From the NCBI GenBank assembly GCA_945869845.1, contig CAMBRG010000001.1:1-64000 (forward strand): a stretch of 64,000 bases of DNA, given 5' to 3'. Positions 53,471 to 62,854 of the stretch are shown here, piece by piece; positions within the stretch are counted from its first letter, which is position 1; each line of letters starts with the position of its first letter. The notes under the pieces were generated by a model that had not been told where the DNA came from, made no database searches, and saw nothing but the letters and a program-made list of their open reading frames with translations. A program made the position numbers and the translations under genes. Source of the stretch: Opitutus sp. GAS368. GTDB lineage: Bacteria > Verrucomicrobiota > Verrucomicrobiia > Opitutales > Opitutaceae.

Positions 53471-54898
53471 TTATTTCTGGGATTTCTTTTTGGATCCCGG
53501 CTTGGCCTGGTCGGAAATTTCGCCGCCGGGGCCGTGGCTTTTGGGATCACTCAGGAGGCGAGGCTCGATGAGCACGGTCTGCTCGTCGCCTTGCGACTTC
53601 AGCCAAGCGTCTAGTTCGCCGCGCAGCGAGGCGAGCTTGGCGGAGGGTGGCGGAGCGGACGCGAGGTTGCGCTGTTCGTGCGGGTCGACGGCGAGGTCGT
53701 AAAGTTCCTCGGCGGGACGGGCGTGGTAACGCTGAACGATCGCGGCGGCCTGAGCATCGGTCTTGGCCGCTGTTTCCCAGGTGGAAAAAAACGCGCGTTG
53801 TCCGAGCGCGCCGGCCACGAGGTCGAGGTGCGAGGTGAACGCGAACTCGGGCTGCAGGTTGCGGATGTATTTCCAGCGCTCGTTGCGAACCGCGCGGCTG
53901 GGATAGATGTTCATTCGGTTGTCGTTGGTGTGCGTAGTGAAGATGTGGTCGCGGTGGGTGGGCGACGCGCCCCGCAGGACCGGGAGAAACGTCCGGCCAT
54001 CAATGCCGGTCGGGGTTTTCCCGCCCGCGGCGTCGAGTAGCGTCGGCAGTAAGTCAACCCAGCTGACCATCGCGGTGGTGCGCGTGCTGGGCTCGATAAT
54101 CCCGGGCCACGCGATGATCAGCGGCACCGCCACGCCCGCTTCGTAGAGGTTCCACTTGCCGAAGGGCCACTGGGCGCCGTGGTCGGCGCTGAAGAGAAAC
54201 AGGGTCTCTTTGGGCAGGTGCGCGCGCGTGGCGTCAAGGATCGTGCCGAGGTCGTCATCGCCTTTTGTCACGGCCGCGGCGTAGCGGGCGCGCCATTGAC
54301 GCGTCGCTGGGGTGTCGATGCTGCCGGCGGGTAACGGGAGCAGTTGCGGGTCGTAGCCAAGGTCCTGCTCCGGCCACGGCACGTGCGGCCAGTTGCTGCC
54401 GACGAATAGGCAGAGCGGCTTTGCGGCTGAGCGCGGACGATTGCGCAAAAACTCCACGGCCGCCGGAATGCCGGCGTGATCATGAAACGTATCGTGCGCG
54501 AAATGATCGAAGCCGTAGTCGCCGGTGTGACGGTAGTGGGCGACCTTGCCAAAGGCGACGACCTCGTAGCCAAGCTCCTGAAAATAGGCCGGCCATTTCT
54601 TCAGCTCGGTGCGGGGCTTGGCGTGATTGGCCTGGGCACCGTTGCGCGCGGGCATCAGGCCGGTGAGCAGCGCCGCGCGGCTCGGCGCGCAGCTCGGAGA
54701 GGCCACGTAGGCTCGGGTGAAAGTCAGGCCCGCGTCGGCGAGCCGCTGGATGTGGGGGGTGCGGATGCCGTAACCTCCGTAGGGCGTGGAATCGAGCTGG
54801 CCGTGGTCGTCCGTCAGGAAAATGACCAGATCGGGACGGGCGGCGGCCTGGCTCAGCCACGGCACTACGAGCAGGAGAAGGGCGCGAAAACGTTTCAT
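53471..54898 (-). CDS. secreted sulfatase, heparan-N-sulfatase-like
   Basis: A 475-residue S1 protein with signal peptide (1-20). Asp-Asp is at 30-31 in LTDDHGQLDSTPYGG, formylglycine site C70 in CAPSR, FGKVAHYRHTGDYGFDHF replaces the GKWHLG block, and SADHGAQWPFGKWNLYEAGV supplies the distal site. This layout is that of the sulfamidase (heparan N-sulfatase)-like branch, shared with the protein at 54895, although the substrate need not be an N-sulfate. Its start overlaps the stop of 54895 by four bases (ATGA). The tail is GSKKKSQK. Confidence 0.9.
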   Translation of the reverse strand: MKRFRALLLLVVPWLSQAAARPDLVIFLTDDHGQLDSTPYGGYGIRTPHIQRLADAGLTFTRAYVASPSCAPSRAALLTGLMPARNGAQANHAKPRTELKKWPAYFQELGYEVVAFGKVAHYRHTGDYGFDHFAHDTFHDHAGIPAAVEFLRNRPRSAAKPLCLFVGSNWPHVPWPEQDLGYDPQLLPLPAGSIDTPATRQWRARYAAAVTKGDDDLGTILDATRAHLPKETLFLFSADHGAQWPFGKWNLYEAGVAVPLIIAWPGIIEPSTRTTAMVSWVDLLPTLLDAAGGKTPTGIDGRTFLPVLRGASPTHRDHIFTTHTNDNRMNIYPSRAVRNERWKYIRNLQPEFAFTSHLDLVAGALGQRAFFSTWETAAKTDAQAAAIVQRYHARPAEELYDLAVDPHEQRNLASAPPPSAKLASLRGELDAWLKSQGDEQTVLIEPRLLSDPKSHGPGGEISDQAKPGSKKKSQK

Positions 54899-56325
54899 TC
54901 CTTGGCTTTTTTCTTCTTCTTTTGCTTGGGCGCGTCGTCTTCGTTCCCGGTCGAGCGGGGCATGCGCTCGAGGGCTTTCAGCTCGGTGGCCTGCCCTTCG
55001 TCGCCCTGCTGCCTCATCCAGGCGTCGAGTTTACCGCGTAGTTCGGCGCGAACGCGGGCGAGTTTCTCGTCGGCGATGAGATTGACGCGGTTCCATGGAT
55101 CCGCCTGGCAATCGAACAGTTCTTCGGCCGGGCGGTGTTGGTAATCGCGCACGAGACGCTGGGCGTGAGCGTCGCCGGCGGTGGCCAGCTTCTGCCAAGT
55201 CTTGAACGTGGCGTCATTGGTGGCGGCGTTGGTGAACGTGACCTCGGGGGTGAGGTTGCGAACGTAGCGGTAGCGGGTGTCGCGCACGGTGCGGATGCCG
55301 TAGAAGTCGGAGCCCTGGTTGATGCCGCGGGTGGTTTGGAGGCCAAACACGTGGGACTTATGGGCGGCGGTGTGGCCCGTCAGCACGGGCAGGAACGAGC
55401 GCCCGTCGAGGACCTCGCGGAGCGGCAGGCCGGCGGCCTCTAGGAAGGTCGGCACGAGGTCGATGTATTCGACGAGCGCATCGCTGACGCTGCCCGGCTT
55501 GATGCGGCCGGGCCAGCGGACGAGGCAGGCGCTCTGTAGACCCGCGTCGTAGCAGGTCCATTTGGCAAACGGGAAGGAGTTGCCCTGCTCGCTCAACACG
55601 ACGACCAAGGTGTTGTCCCGCTGAGGGGAGCGGTCGAGCAGCGCGAGTAGTTCGCCGACCTGCGAATCGAAGAAGGTGATCTCGGCGAGGTAACTGGCAT
55701 AGCCCGCACGCGTATCCGGCGAATCGACGAGGACGGGTGGCAGTTTCAGCGACGCGGCCGGGTAGGCGGAGGGATTGCCCTGGTTCCACGGAGAGTGTGG
55801 CTCGTTAGATGCGGCGATAAAAAGGAAGGGCCTCGACGTGGCTGTGGTGGTGCGCAACACGGTCGCGAACGCCGCGGGGTCGGGGTTGTTGCTGCCGGCG
55901 AGTTTGGAATACTCAAACGGGAAGACGCCCTTCGGGTTGACGTGCGTTTTGCCGGAGAGGTGCGACGTATAGCCGGCCGGTGCGACGTAGTGGGCGATAC
56001 TCTTCACCCAGTCGTGCGCGAAGGTGTGATTCGGATAGGCGCCGGACTTTACCGGGTAGAGTCCCGTGTAAAGACTGTGCCGGGTCGGTGAGCACATCGG
56101 TGCGGCTTGGAAGCAGTGCGTGAACTTCATGCCCTCAGCGGAGAGCCGGTTGAGGTGCGGCGTCTTCGCCTGCCCGCCATAGACCTCGAGGTCGCGGTAG
56201 GTGCAGTCGTCGGCGATGATGAGGAGAATATTAGGCGGCGCGGAGAAAGCGGCCGGCGCAACGACGAACGCCCACGCGATGCCCAGGCGGCGGAGGTTTT
56301 TAAAAAGGACGGCAACGAGGTTCAC
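54895..56325 (-). CDS. secreted sulfatase, heparan-N-sulfatase-like with SEQG site
   Basis: A 476-residue S1 protein starting at GTG (56325), with signal sequence (1-28). Asp-Asp is at 39-40 in IADDCTYRDLEVYGG, formylglycine site C78 in CSPTR, SHLSGKTHVNPKGVFPFEY replaces GKWHLG, and the distal metal-site motif reads LSEQGNSFPFAKWTCYDAG, with Glu-Gln in place of the usual Asp-Asn/His. The branch is the same as 53471 but the metal-site change is notable. Overlaps both neighbours by four bases, so the three genes are translationally coupled. Tail: PKQKKKKKAKE. Confidence 0.9.
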   Translation of the reverse strand: MNLVAVLFKNLRRLGIAWAFVVAPAAFSAPPNILLIIADDCTYRDLEVYGGQAKTPHLNRLSAEGMKFTHCFQAAPMCSPTRHSLYTGLYPVKSGAYPNHTFAHDWVKSIAHYVAPAGYTSHLSGKTHVNPKGVFPFEYSKLAGSNNPDPAAFATVLRTTTATSRPFLFIAASNEPHSPWNQGNPSAYPAASLKLPPVLVDSPDTRAGYASYLAEITFFDSQVGELLALLDRSPQRDNTLVVVLSEQGNSFPFAKWTCYDAGLQSACLVRWPGRIKPGSVSDALVEYIDLVPTFLEAAGLPLREVLDGRSFLPVLTGHTAAHKSHVFGLQTTRGINQGSDFYGIRTVRDTRYRYVRNLTPEVTFTNAATNDATFKTWQKLATAGDAHAQRLVRDYQHRPAEELFDCQADPWNRVNLIADEKLARVRAELRGKLDAWMRQQGDEGQATELKALERMPRSTGNEDDAPKQKKKKKAKE

Positions 56326-58082
56326 GGGTTCGCTTTATTTTTTCCCAGCTTGGCTGGCGGGTTGGCCGCGGCGAGCTGGCCGTAGGGTGGATTCCAGATC
56401 CAGGGAAGCACATCGGTCCGCCGGGCCCAGGCCTCCCACTGCGCCACCATGGTCTGCACGCGGGCGGTTTCCGTGGCCGCGAGATTGTGCGTTTCAGTCC
56501 GATCGGCTGCCATGTCGTAGAGTTCCCACGCGCCGGCGGGGCCCTTGGCGACGAGTTTCCACGGATCGTCGCGCACGGCACGGTTGCCCTCGTGTTCGAA
56601 GAAGATCGGTTCCTTGCGGACGACTGACTGGCCGGAGAAGGCCGGCCGCAGGCTCACGCCGGCAAGCGGATGCAGGTTCTCACTCGCTCGCTGCAGTGGA
56701 TACGTCGCGCCGGCGAGGTCGATGCAGGTCGCCATGAGATCGATGAGATGGGCGGGCTGACGCTCGAGGGCGTTGCGCCGGGACGCCGGGATGCCCGCGG
56801 GCCAATGGGCGACGAGCGGCGAACTGATGCCGCCTTCATGCACCCAATGTTTGAATTCGCGGAAAGGGGTGTTGCTCACGTTGGCCCAGCCCTCGCCATA
56901 GGCGACATAGGTGTCAGCCGCGCCCGGCATAACGCCGTAGCCCTGCCGCATGGGGAAGCCGTCCCGGGTCTGTTTGGGAATCATGTCTGGCTGAAGATAG
57001 TCCGCCGCGAGCGGTGGCAGCGTCGGGCTCGCGGCCCGGGGCGCCGGTGGTCGGGTGCGGGCGCGGCCGAGGTTTTCGGCACAGCCGCCGTTGTCCTGGA
57101 GAAACAGGATGAGGGTGTTCTCGTATTGCCCGGTGCGCTTCAATTCCGCCACTAGCCGGCCGATCCCTTGATCGAGGCAATCGATCATCGCAGCGTAAAC
57201 TTCCATGCAGCGGATTTCGAAGGCGCGGTCCGACACGTCGCTCCAGGCGCCGCCGGCCTGGGGGGCGGTCTGCCAGCGTGGATCGAGCAGACCGAGTTGC
57301 TTCATCTTCGCCACGCGGGTCGCGCGGATCGCATCGTAACCGGCGTCATATTTTCCTTGGTATTTCGCGACGTCGGCTTCCTTCGCGTGCATCGGCCAAT
57401 GGGGCGCGGTGTGGGCGACATACATGAAGAACGGCTCGGTGGTGTGGGCACGCGCATGATCGGCGACAAAGCTGGCCGCGTGATCGTTGATCGCGTCGGT
57501 ATAGTAGAACTCCGCCGGCCGGTAGGCCGGATCGGCGAAAGGTGAGATCAGCGTATTATCGCGGGTGAGCGAGTTGGGGTCGTAGAAACTGCCGGCGCCG
57601 TGGATTGTGCCATAGAATCGGTCGAAGCCGCGTTGCAGGGGCCAGTTGTGTTTCTCTGATTCACCCGTGGGATTCACCTTTTTGGTGACGTGCCACTTGC
57701 CGACCATGTAGCTGCGATACCCAGCCGGCTTCAGCGCTTCGGCGATGGTGAGGCTGCGACGATTCAGATCGCCGCGATATCCCTCAAGTTTGCGGTCGTC
57801 CATCATGTGCCCGATGCCGGCTTGGTGCGGATACAAGCCCGTGAGTAGCGAGGCGCGGGTAGGGCAGCAGCGGGCCGTGTTGTAGAACTGAGTGAAACGC
57901 ACGCCTTCGCGCGCCAGTGCGTCGAGATTGGGCGTGGCAATCTCGCCGCCGTAGCAGCCGAGGTCCGAGTAGCCCATGTCATCGGCCATGATGACGATGA
58001 TGTTGGGGCGGCGCGGCTCGGCGGCGAAAGCGACGTTCCAGCCAAGGAGCAGAAGGAAGAGGTAAATTTGAGGTGTTTTCAT
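56322..58082 (-). CDS. secreted arylsulfatase, long form
   Basis: At 586 residues this is the longest sulfatase here. Signal peptide 1-20 (LLLLGWNVAFA). Asp-Asp is at 34-35 in MADDMGYSDLGCYGGEI, formylglycine site C72 in CCPTR, LTGLYPHQAGIGHMMDD, GKWHVTKKVNPTGESEKHNW, LQDNGGCAENLGRARTR and FREFKHWVHEGGISSPLVAH. These blocks define the classic bacterial arylsulfatase (AtsA-like) branch, which is usually 530-600 residues. Overlaps the genes on both sides by four bases. The tail ends KLGKNKANP. Confidence 0.93.
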   Translation of the reverse strand: MKTPQIYLFLLLLGWNVAFAAEPRRPNIIVIMADDMGYSDLGCYGGEIATPNLDALAREGVRFTQFYNTARCCPTRASLLTGLYPHQAGIGHMMDDRKLEGYRGDLNRRSLTIAEALKPAGYRSYMVGKWHVTKKVNPTGESEKHNWPLQRGFDRFYGTIHGAGSFYDPNSLTRDNTLISPFADPAYRPAEFYYTDAINDHAASFVADHARAHTTEPFFMYVAHTAPHWPMHAKEADVAKYQGKYDAGYDAIRATRVAKMKQLGLLDPRWQTAPQAGGAWSDVSDRAFEIRCMEVYAAMIDCLDQGIGRLVAELKRTGQYENTLILFLQDNGGCAENLGRARTRPPAPRAASPTLPPLAADYLQPDMIPKQTRDGFPMRQGYGVMPGAADTYVAYGEGWANVSNTPFREFKHWVHEGGISSPLVAHWPAGIPASRRNALERQPAHLIDLMATCIDLAGATYPLQRASENLHPLAGVSLRPAFSGQSVVRKEPIFFEHEGNRAVRDDPWKLVAKGPAGAWELYDMAADRTETHNLAATETARVQTMVAQWEAWARRTDVLPWIWNPPYGQLAAANPPAKLGKNKANP

Positions 58083-59575
58083 GGGCCGGAAGATTCGTCG
58101 AAGCCGGGTTTGCGCAGGCCGCGGCCGGTAATTTTCTGCAACGAATCGCCGAGGTCACCTCGGGCGGCATCCGCGGCGGCGATCAGACGCTGCACGAGGT
58201 CGGGCTGGGCGGCGGCGACGTTGCGGCTCTCGCTGGGATCATCGTCGATGTTGTAAAGCGAAAGCTCGAGCTGCTCCACCCGGTAGCCATGACGAGTGGC
58301 GATGCCCTCGACGCCGGATTGCGTGATGGAGGTGGGCGCGAGTTTGCCGAAATTGGACGGCTTGCCGGCGCGGCCAGGCTCGGCGGCGACGGTGATGTAG
58401 GGATGCGCGAAGTGCAGTTTCCACGGGCCGCTGCGCAGGGCGTGCAACGCGGTGCCGGAGTAGAAGAACATCGCGTCGTGTGGCGCGCGGGCGGCGGGTT
58501 CGCCGAGGAGCAGGGCTTTGGCCGAGCGTCCGTCGGTCTTGAGCGTCGGGGCCTTGCCGCCGATGAGCTCGGTAAACGTCGGCAACCAATCGAGGGCCAT
58601 GAAGGGTGTCGCGGAGACGCGCGCCGCGGGCACGCGGCCGGGCCAGCGCGCGAGGCACGGCACGCGCACGCCGCCTTCGAAGACGGTGAGCTTGCCCTCG
58701 CGGAGCGGTAGCGCGGAACCGGCGTGTTCGCCGTAGGAGAGAAACGGGCCGTTGTCCGACATGAAGATCACGAGCGTGCGCTCGTCGAGCCCGAGGCGTT
58801 TGAGCGTGGCGAACAGGTCGCCGACGGCGGCATCGAGTTCCTCCATGACATCGCCGTAAAGACCGGCGCCGGAGCGGCCCTTAAATTTTTCCGAGGCGAA
58901 GATCGGGACGTGGGGCATCACGTAGGGCAGATAGACAAAGAACGGACGGGCGGCGTTGCGCTCGATGAAGCTGATCGCGCGAGCGGTGCTGCGGGCGGTG
59001 AACTGCGATTGGTCGGGATCGAGCTCGATGATGGTTTCGCCGTCGTAGAGCGGGAGCGGCGGCATTTCTGGCGCGAGCGACGGGTGGTATTTGGAGTTGT
59101 CGTTGGAGTAGGGGATGCCGAGCCATTCGTCGAAGCCGTGGCGGAGCGGGTGGAACTTGAGGCGCGTGCCGAGGTGCCATTTACCGGCGCCGAGGGTGGT
59201 GTAACCGCGGGCCTTAAACATCTCGGGCATGGTCCACTCGGCCTCGGCGATGCCGTCGCGGCTGGTGTGATTGTAGGCGCCCTGCATGCCGAGACGGTTG
59301 GGGTAGACGCCGGTCATCAGTGCGGCGCGCGAGGCGGTGCACACGGCTTGGGCGACGTAGTGCTGGGTGAAACGCGTGCCCTCCGCGGCCATGCGGTCGA
59401 GGTGCGGGGTCTTGAAGCCCCGGGCACCCTGGGTGCCCATGTCGGCGTAGCCCATATCGTCGACGACGATCAGAATGACGTTGGGCGGAGCGGGCTCGGC
59501 GGCGCGAGCGGTCGCGGCGGAACAAGCAAGAAGGAGAGAAAGAGAGAAGGTTAGAAGCAGGGTCGAATGGGGCAT
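58079..59575 (-). CDS. secreted sulfatase, CxASR type
   Basis: A 498-residue S1 sulfatase. The start at 59575 opens the signal peptide (LLLTFSLSLLLACSAAT); an earlier in-frame ATG (59689) adds a hydrophilic leader across the intergenic gap. Asp-Asp is at 39-40 in VVDDMGYADMGTQGARG, formylglycine site C79 in CTASR, GAGKWHLGTRLKFHPLRHGF, RSGAGLYGDVMEELDAAVG and MSDNGPFLSYGEHAGSALPL. Closest relatives in the window are 18597 and 26521. It is the first of four genes linked by four-base stop/start overlaps (58079 through 54898). Confidence 0.93.
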   Translation of the reverse strand: MPHSTLLLTFSLSLLLACSAATARAAEPAPPNVILIVVDDMGYADMGTQGARGFKTPHLDRMAAEGTRFTQHYVAQAVCTASRAALMTGVYPNRLGMQGAYNHTSRDGIAEAEWTMPEMFKARGYTTLGAGKWHLGTRLKFHPLRHGFDEWLGIPYSNDNSKYHPSLAPEMPPLPLYDGETIIELDPDQSQFTARSTARAISFIERNAARPFFVYLPYVMPHVPIFASEKFKGRSGAGLYGDVMEELDAAVGDLFATLKRLGLDERTLVIFMSDNGPFLSYGEHAGSALPLREGKLTVFEGGVRVPCLARWPGRVPAARVSATPFMALDWLPTFTELIGGKAPTLKTDGRSAKALLLGEPAARAPHDAMFFYSGTALHALRSGPWKLHFAHPYITVAAEPGRAGKPSNFGKLAPTSITQSGVEGIATRHGYRVEQLELSLYNIDDDPSESRNVAAAQPDLVQRLIAAADAARGDLGDSLQKITGRGLRKPGFDESSGP

Positions 59576-59645
59576 AGGGGAGATAGTTTGAAAGGGACAG
59601 CCGAGGCGAGTTGAAGGAAGCGGTGCGTGAGAAAAAAGCCCGTGG

Positions 59646-61139
59646 TCAGCGGATTTTTTGGTCGGGTAACTCCTGTTTGATGCCGGCATCGAGCGGCATC
59701 CGATCGTTCTGCGACGTGAGGCCGACTTCGAGCATCACCTTGACGAGTTCCGCCTGCAGGTCGCGCAGGACCGCGGCGTAGTGTGGCCGGTCGATCAGGT
59801 TGTGCCGCTCCTCGGGATCGAATTCGATGTTGTAGAGCTCGGCCTTGTGGCGGTCGGGGCCGCCGTCGCCGTGGGGTGAGCGCGTGTATTTCCATGACTC
59901 GGTGCGCACGCTGCGGACGTTGGGGGTGTAGGGGAACTGCTTCTCGTAGTTGTAATGGTAGAGCCAGGATTTGCGCCAAGCGTCGTCGCCCTGTTGCACC
60001 AGCTTTTTCCACGACCGCCCGTGGATGCCGGTGAGCGCGGGCGCGCGGGCGAGGTCGAGCAGGCTCGGGGCGATATCGACGGTGAGCACCTGCTGGTCGA
60101 CGATTTTCGGCGCGGTGACGGGCGTCAGGCCGGGGAAACGCACGATCTGCACGATGCGGATGCTGGGCTCGTGCGCGGTGCGCTTGTCCACCATGCCGTG
60201 CTCGCCGTTGAGGATGCCGTTGTCGCTCATGAAAACGATGATGGTGTTGTCCAGTTCGCCGCGCGCGCGGAGCAGCTCGTAGAGACGGCCCACGCTGTCA
60301 TCGACCGAGAGAATTGTGCCCCAATAGGCGCGCGTCATCGCTTCGAAGTCCTTCACCGCGGCGGGCGAGTCGTCGGGGAATTTCTTCCGCCAATCGAAGA
60401 GCGGCCCGTAGATGCCGTGCCAGGTGTTGAGCCGCTCGCGGATCCACGAGGGTTTGTCATCGAGCATGAACGCGGTCTCCGGATAGGGCACGCGGACGGA
60501 GTCGAAGGCCTTTTCGTATTTCGGCTCGGGGAGGTAGAAACTGTGTGGGGCTTTGTGGCCGATCAGCATGAGCCAGGGCTTGCCGTCCCGCGGCCGGGAG
60601 AGCCACTCCTCAGCCATGTCGGTGACGACGGTGGTGTAGTAGCCTTTAACGACCTCGCGCTTCTGGCCGTGGAAATTGAATTCGGTGTCGAAGTATTTTC
60701 CCTGCCCTTTGTGGGTCACGAACCAGTTAAAGCCGGGGCGTGGATCATCGTTGTTCTCGCCCATGTGCCATTTGCCGAAATAGGCGGTGTCGTAGCCGGC
60801 GGCCTGCAGCACGGCAGGGAAGCTTTTCAGCCCGGCGGGATACTCTGTGAAGTTATTGGTCACGCCATGCGCGTGGGCGTAGAGCCCGCTCAGGATGCTC
60901 GCGCGGCTCGGCGAGCAGAGCGACGTCGTGCAAAACGCGTTTTTAAAATGCACGCCCTCCCGCCCGAGGCGATCGATGTGCGGAGTCTTGAGGTGCTTGT
61001 TGCCGGCGAGGCCGAGCGCGTCCCAGCGCTGGTCGTCGGTCAGGATGAAAAGTATATTGGGCGAGCGGTCCGCGGCGGCGAAAGCGCTGGCGGCGAGGGC
61101 GACGGCGAGAACGCCGAGGAGTGATCGGATGGGGGGCAT
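59646..61139 (-). CDS. secreted sulfatase, glucosamine-6-sulfatase-like
   Basis: A 497-residue S1 sulfatase with signal peptide (1-22). Asp-Asp is at 35-36 in [18 protein letters not shown], formylglycine site C75 in [25 protein letters not shown], and [39 protein letters not shown] and the GEHGxxDKR block recall the glucosamine-6-sulfatase-like branch, a family comparison made from memory. No Lys-rich tail is present. It lies 29 bases after the 61169 gene and 70 bases before the 58079 gene. Confidence 0.92.
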   Translation of the reverse strand: MPPIRSLLGVLAVALAASAFAAADRSPNILFILTDDQRWDALGLAGNKHLKTPHIDRLGREGVHFKNAFCTTSLCSPSRASILSGLYAHAHGVTNNFTEYPAGLKSFPAVLQAAGYDTAYFGKWHMGENNDDPRPGFNWFVTHKGQGKYFDTEFNFHGQKREVVKGYYTTVVTDMAEEWLSRPRDGKPWLMLIGHKAPHSFYLPEPKYEKAFDSVRVPYPETAFMLDDKPSWIRERLNTWHGIYGPLFDWRKKFPDDSPAAVKDFEAMTRAYWGTILSVDDSVGRLYELLRARGELDNTIIVFMSDNGILNGEHGMVDKRTAHEPSIRIVQIVRFPGLTPVTAPKIVDQQVLTVDIAPSLLDLARAPALTGIHGRSWKKLVQQGDDAWRKSWLYHYNYEKQFPYTPNVRSVRTESWKYTRSPHGDGGPDRHKAELYNIEFDPEERHNLIDRPHYAAVLRDLQAELVKVMLEVGLTSQNDRMPLDAGIKQELPDQKIR

Positions 61140-61168
61140 GGGAAGGGGTGAACGTGATGGGCTGGGGC

Positions 61169-62677
61169 TTAACGAACCTGCCCTTGCTCGCGGACCTGCG
61201 CCAAGAGGCGGGTCAATTCCGCGACCTTATCGGGGTGGCTCGCGTAGAGATTTTTTTTCTGACCGAGGTCGCGGGCGAGGTCGTAGAGTTCGCCGGGTTG
61301 GTCGTTTTTCGCGTAGCCGTTTTCTTCGTTCACCCAATCGGGCACGCGGGAATGGGCGCCGGTTTTCGCGGCGATCAGGACCCAGTTCTCGTGGCGGATC
61401 GCATAGGCATCCTTGAAGGTGTTGTGCACGATCGTGCGGCGGGGGCCGGGCGCGTTGGCTTTCCAGACCGGTAGCAGGTTGTAGCTGTCGGGCGCGGCCC
61501 CGGCCGGCACGTCGGCTCCGGCTGCGGCTGCGAGCGTGGCCATGAGGTCTACCTGACCGACCAAGGCGTGACTCACGCTGGCCGCCGGCACGACCCCGGG
61601 CCATTTCACGATGAACGGCACGCGATGTCCGCCCTCGTAGAGGTCGCGTTTGAGTCCGCGCAACGGGCCGGAACTGCGGTGCTGGAACGCGCGGACGCGC
61701 TCATAGGCGTAGTGTTCGGCGCCGTTGTCGGCGGAGAAAATGACGATCGTGTTCTGGGCGAACCCGTGCTCCTCCAGCGCGCGCAAAATCCGGCCGACTG
61801 CGGCATCGGTCTGCACCATGAAATCCCCGTAGCCGCCGGCCTGCGACTTGCCGCGATACTCCTCGGTCGGGACGATCGGGGCGTGCGGTGAGTTGAAGGG
61901 CGCGTAGAGGAAGAACGGCTCACTCCGGCCCTTCTGCGCCGCGATCCAATCGACGGCCTTCTCGGTGAGGCGCGGGACGACGGCGTAAAAGTCCCAGCCC
62001 GGTGTCATCGGTCCGGGCCGCGCCTCCCAATTACCCTCCGCGGTCTGGGGCGTGATTTTCAGCGGGACGCTGGGGTGGGTGATAACGCGGTCGTTTTCAA
62101 ACCAAGCGTAGGGCGGGAAGTTCGGGACATCATCGCCGAAGTAATAGTCGAAGCCGTGCGCGAGCGGCCCGCCGGAGATGGGTTTGGACCAGTCAAAATC
62201 TTCGGGCGCGTAGATTTTATCTGAACCCCTTTCGGCGGCTTTTGGTTTCGTGCCGGGCTTTAGGATGTCGTTCCAATTCCAGCCCAAATGCCATTTGCCG
62301 ATGCAGGCCGTGCGATAGCCCCGCGGCTTAAGAATTTCGGGCAGGGTAAGCTCGGCGGCGTCGAGGGCCGGCGGGCCGAAGGAATTCACGATGCCGTGAA
62401 ACTTACGCCAGTGAAACCGCCCGGTCAGGAGCGCGTAGCGGCTCGGGGTGCAGACGCCCGAGGAACTGTGCGCGTCGGTGAAACGCATGCCCTCGCGCGC
62501 GAGCCGGTCGAGATTTGGGGTGGGGATCTTCGAATCGGGATTTTGGAGGCCGAGGTCGCCGTAGCCCATGTCGTCGGCGTAAAGGATGACGATGTTGGGC
62601 CGTTCGGCCGCGTGCGCACCGGCGATCGTAACGGCGAAGCAAAGCAACGTAGCGGGGATGCGCAAAAGACGGTTCAT
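61169..62677 (-). CDS. secreted sulfatase, [11 protein letters not shown] branch
   Basis: A 502-residue S1 sulfatase. The start at 62677 begins the signal peptide ([18 protein letters not shown], cleavage near AHAAE); an upstream in-frame ATG (62743) is disfavoured. Asp-Asp is at 34-35, formylglycine site C76 in [42 protein letters not shown], and [19 protein letters not shown]. It belongs with 29271 and 47113. REPIN-like copy B fills most of the 174-base gap upstream of it, between this gene and the edge sulfatase. Confidence 0.92.
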   Translation of the reverse strand: MNRLLRIPATLLCFAVTIAGAHAAERPNIVILYADDMGYGDLGLQNPDSKIPTPNLDRLAREGMRFTDAHSSSGVCTPSRYALLTGRFHWRKFHGIVNSFGPPALDAAELTLPEILKPRGYRTACIGKWHLGWNWNDILKPGTKPKAAERGSDKIYAPEDFDWSKPISGGPLAHGFDYYFGDDVPNFPPYAWFENDRVITHPSVPLKITPQTAEGNWEARPGPMTPGWDFYAVVPRLTEKAVDWIAAQKGRSEPFFLYAPFNSPHAPIVPTEEYRGKSQAGGYGDFMVQTDAAVGRILRALEEHGFAQNTIVIFSADNGAEHYAYERVRAFQHRSSGPLRGLKRDLYEGGHRVPFIVKWPGVVPAASVSHALVGQVDLMATLAAAAGADVPAGAAPDSYNLLPVWKANAPGPRRTIVHNTFKDAYAIRHENWVLIAAKTGAHSRVPDWVNEENGYAKNDQPGELYDLARDLGQKKNLYASHPDKVAELTRLLAQVREQGQVR

Positions 62678-62755
62678 AGCGAAAGCGGGTTCAGGGAAAT
62701 TGGGGTGAAAGGCGAAAATCGTCGGTGCCGATGATCGGGGCAACGGCGGGTTGAG

Positions 62756-62854
62756 TTATACCGGTATTTGTTGAGTTTTAGACCCAAACCTACGGGCAAG
62801 ATGCCCGTGCCACCCCGGAAGCCGAAGTCTGAAACTCAACCGCCATTGGTATTA
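62756..62854. repeat. REPIN-like dispersed element, copy B
   Basis: About 99 bases bounded by TTATACC (62756-62762) and GGTATTA (62848-62854). The outer arms TTGAGTTTTAGAC (62771-62783) and GTCTGAAACTCAA (62827-62839) are near-complementary, and the centre TACGGGCAAGATGCCCGTGC is itself a palindrome. The right end coincides with the TAA stop of the neighbouring sulfatase gene. Copy A at 6160-6258 is homologous throughout. Confidence 0.7.
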
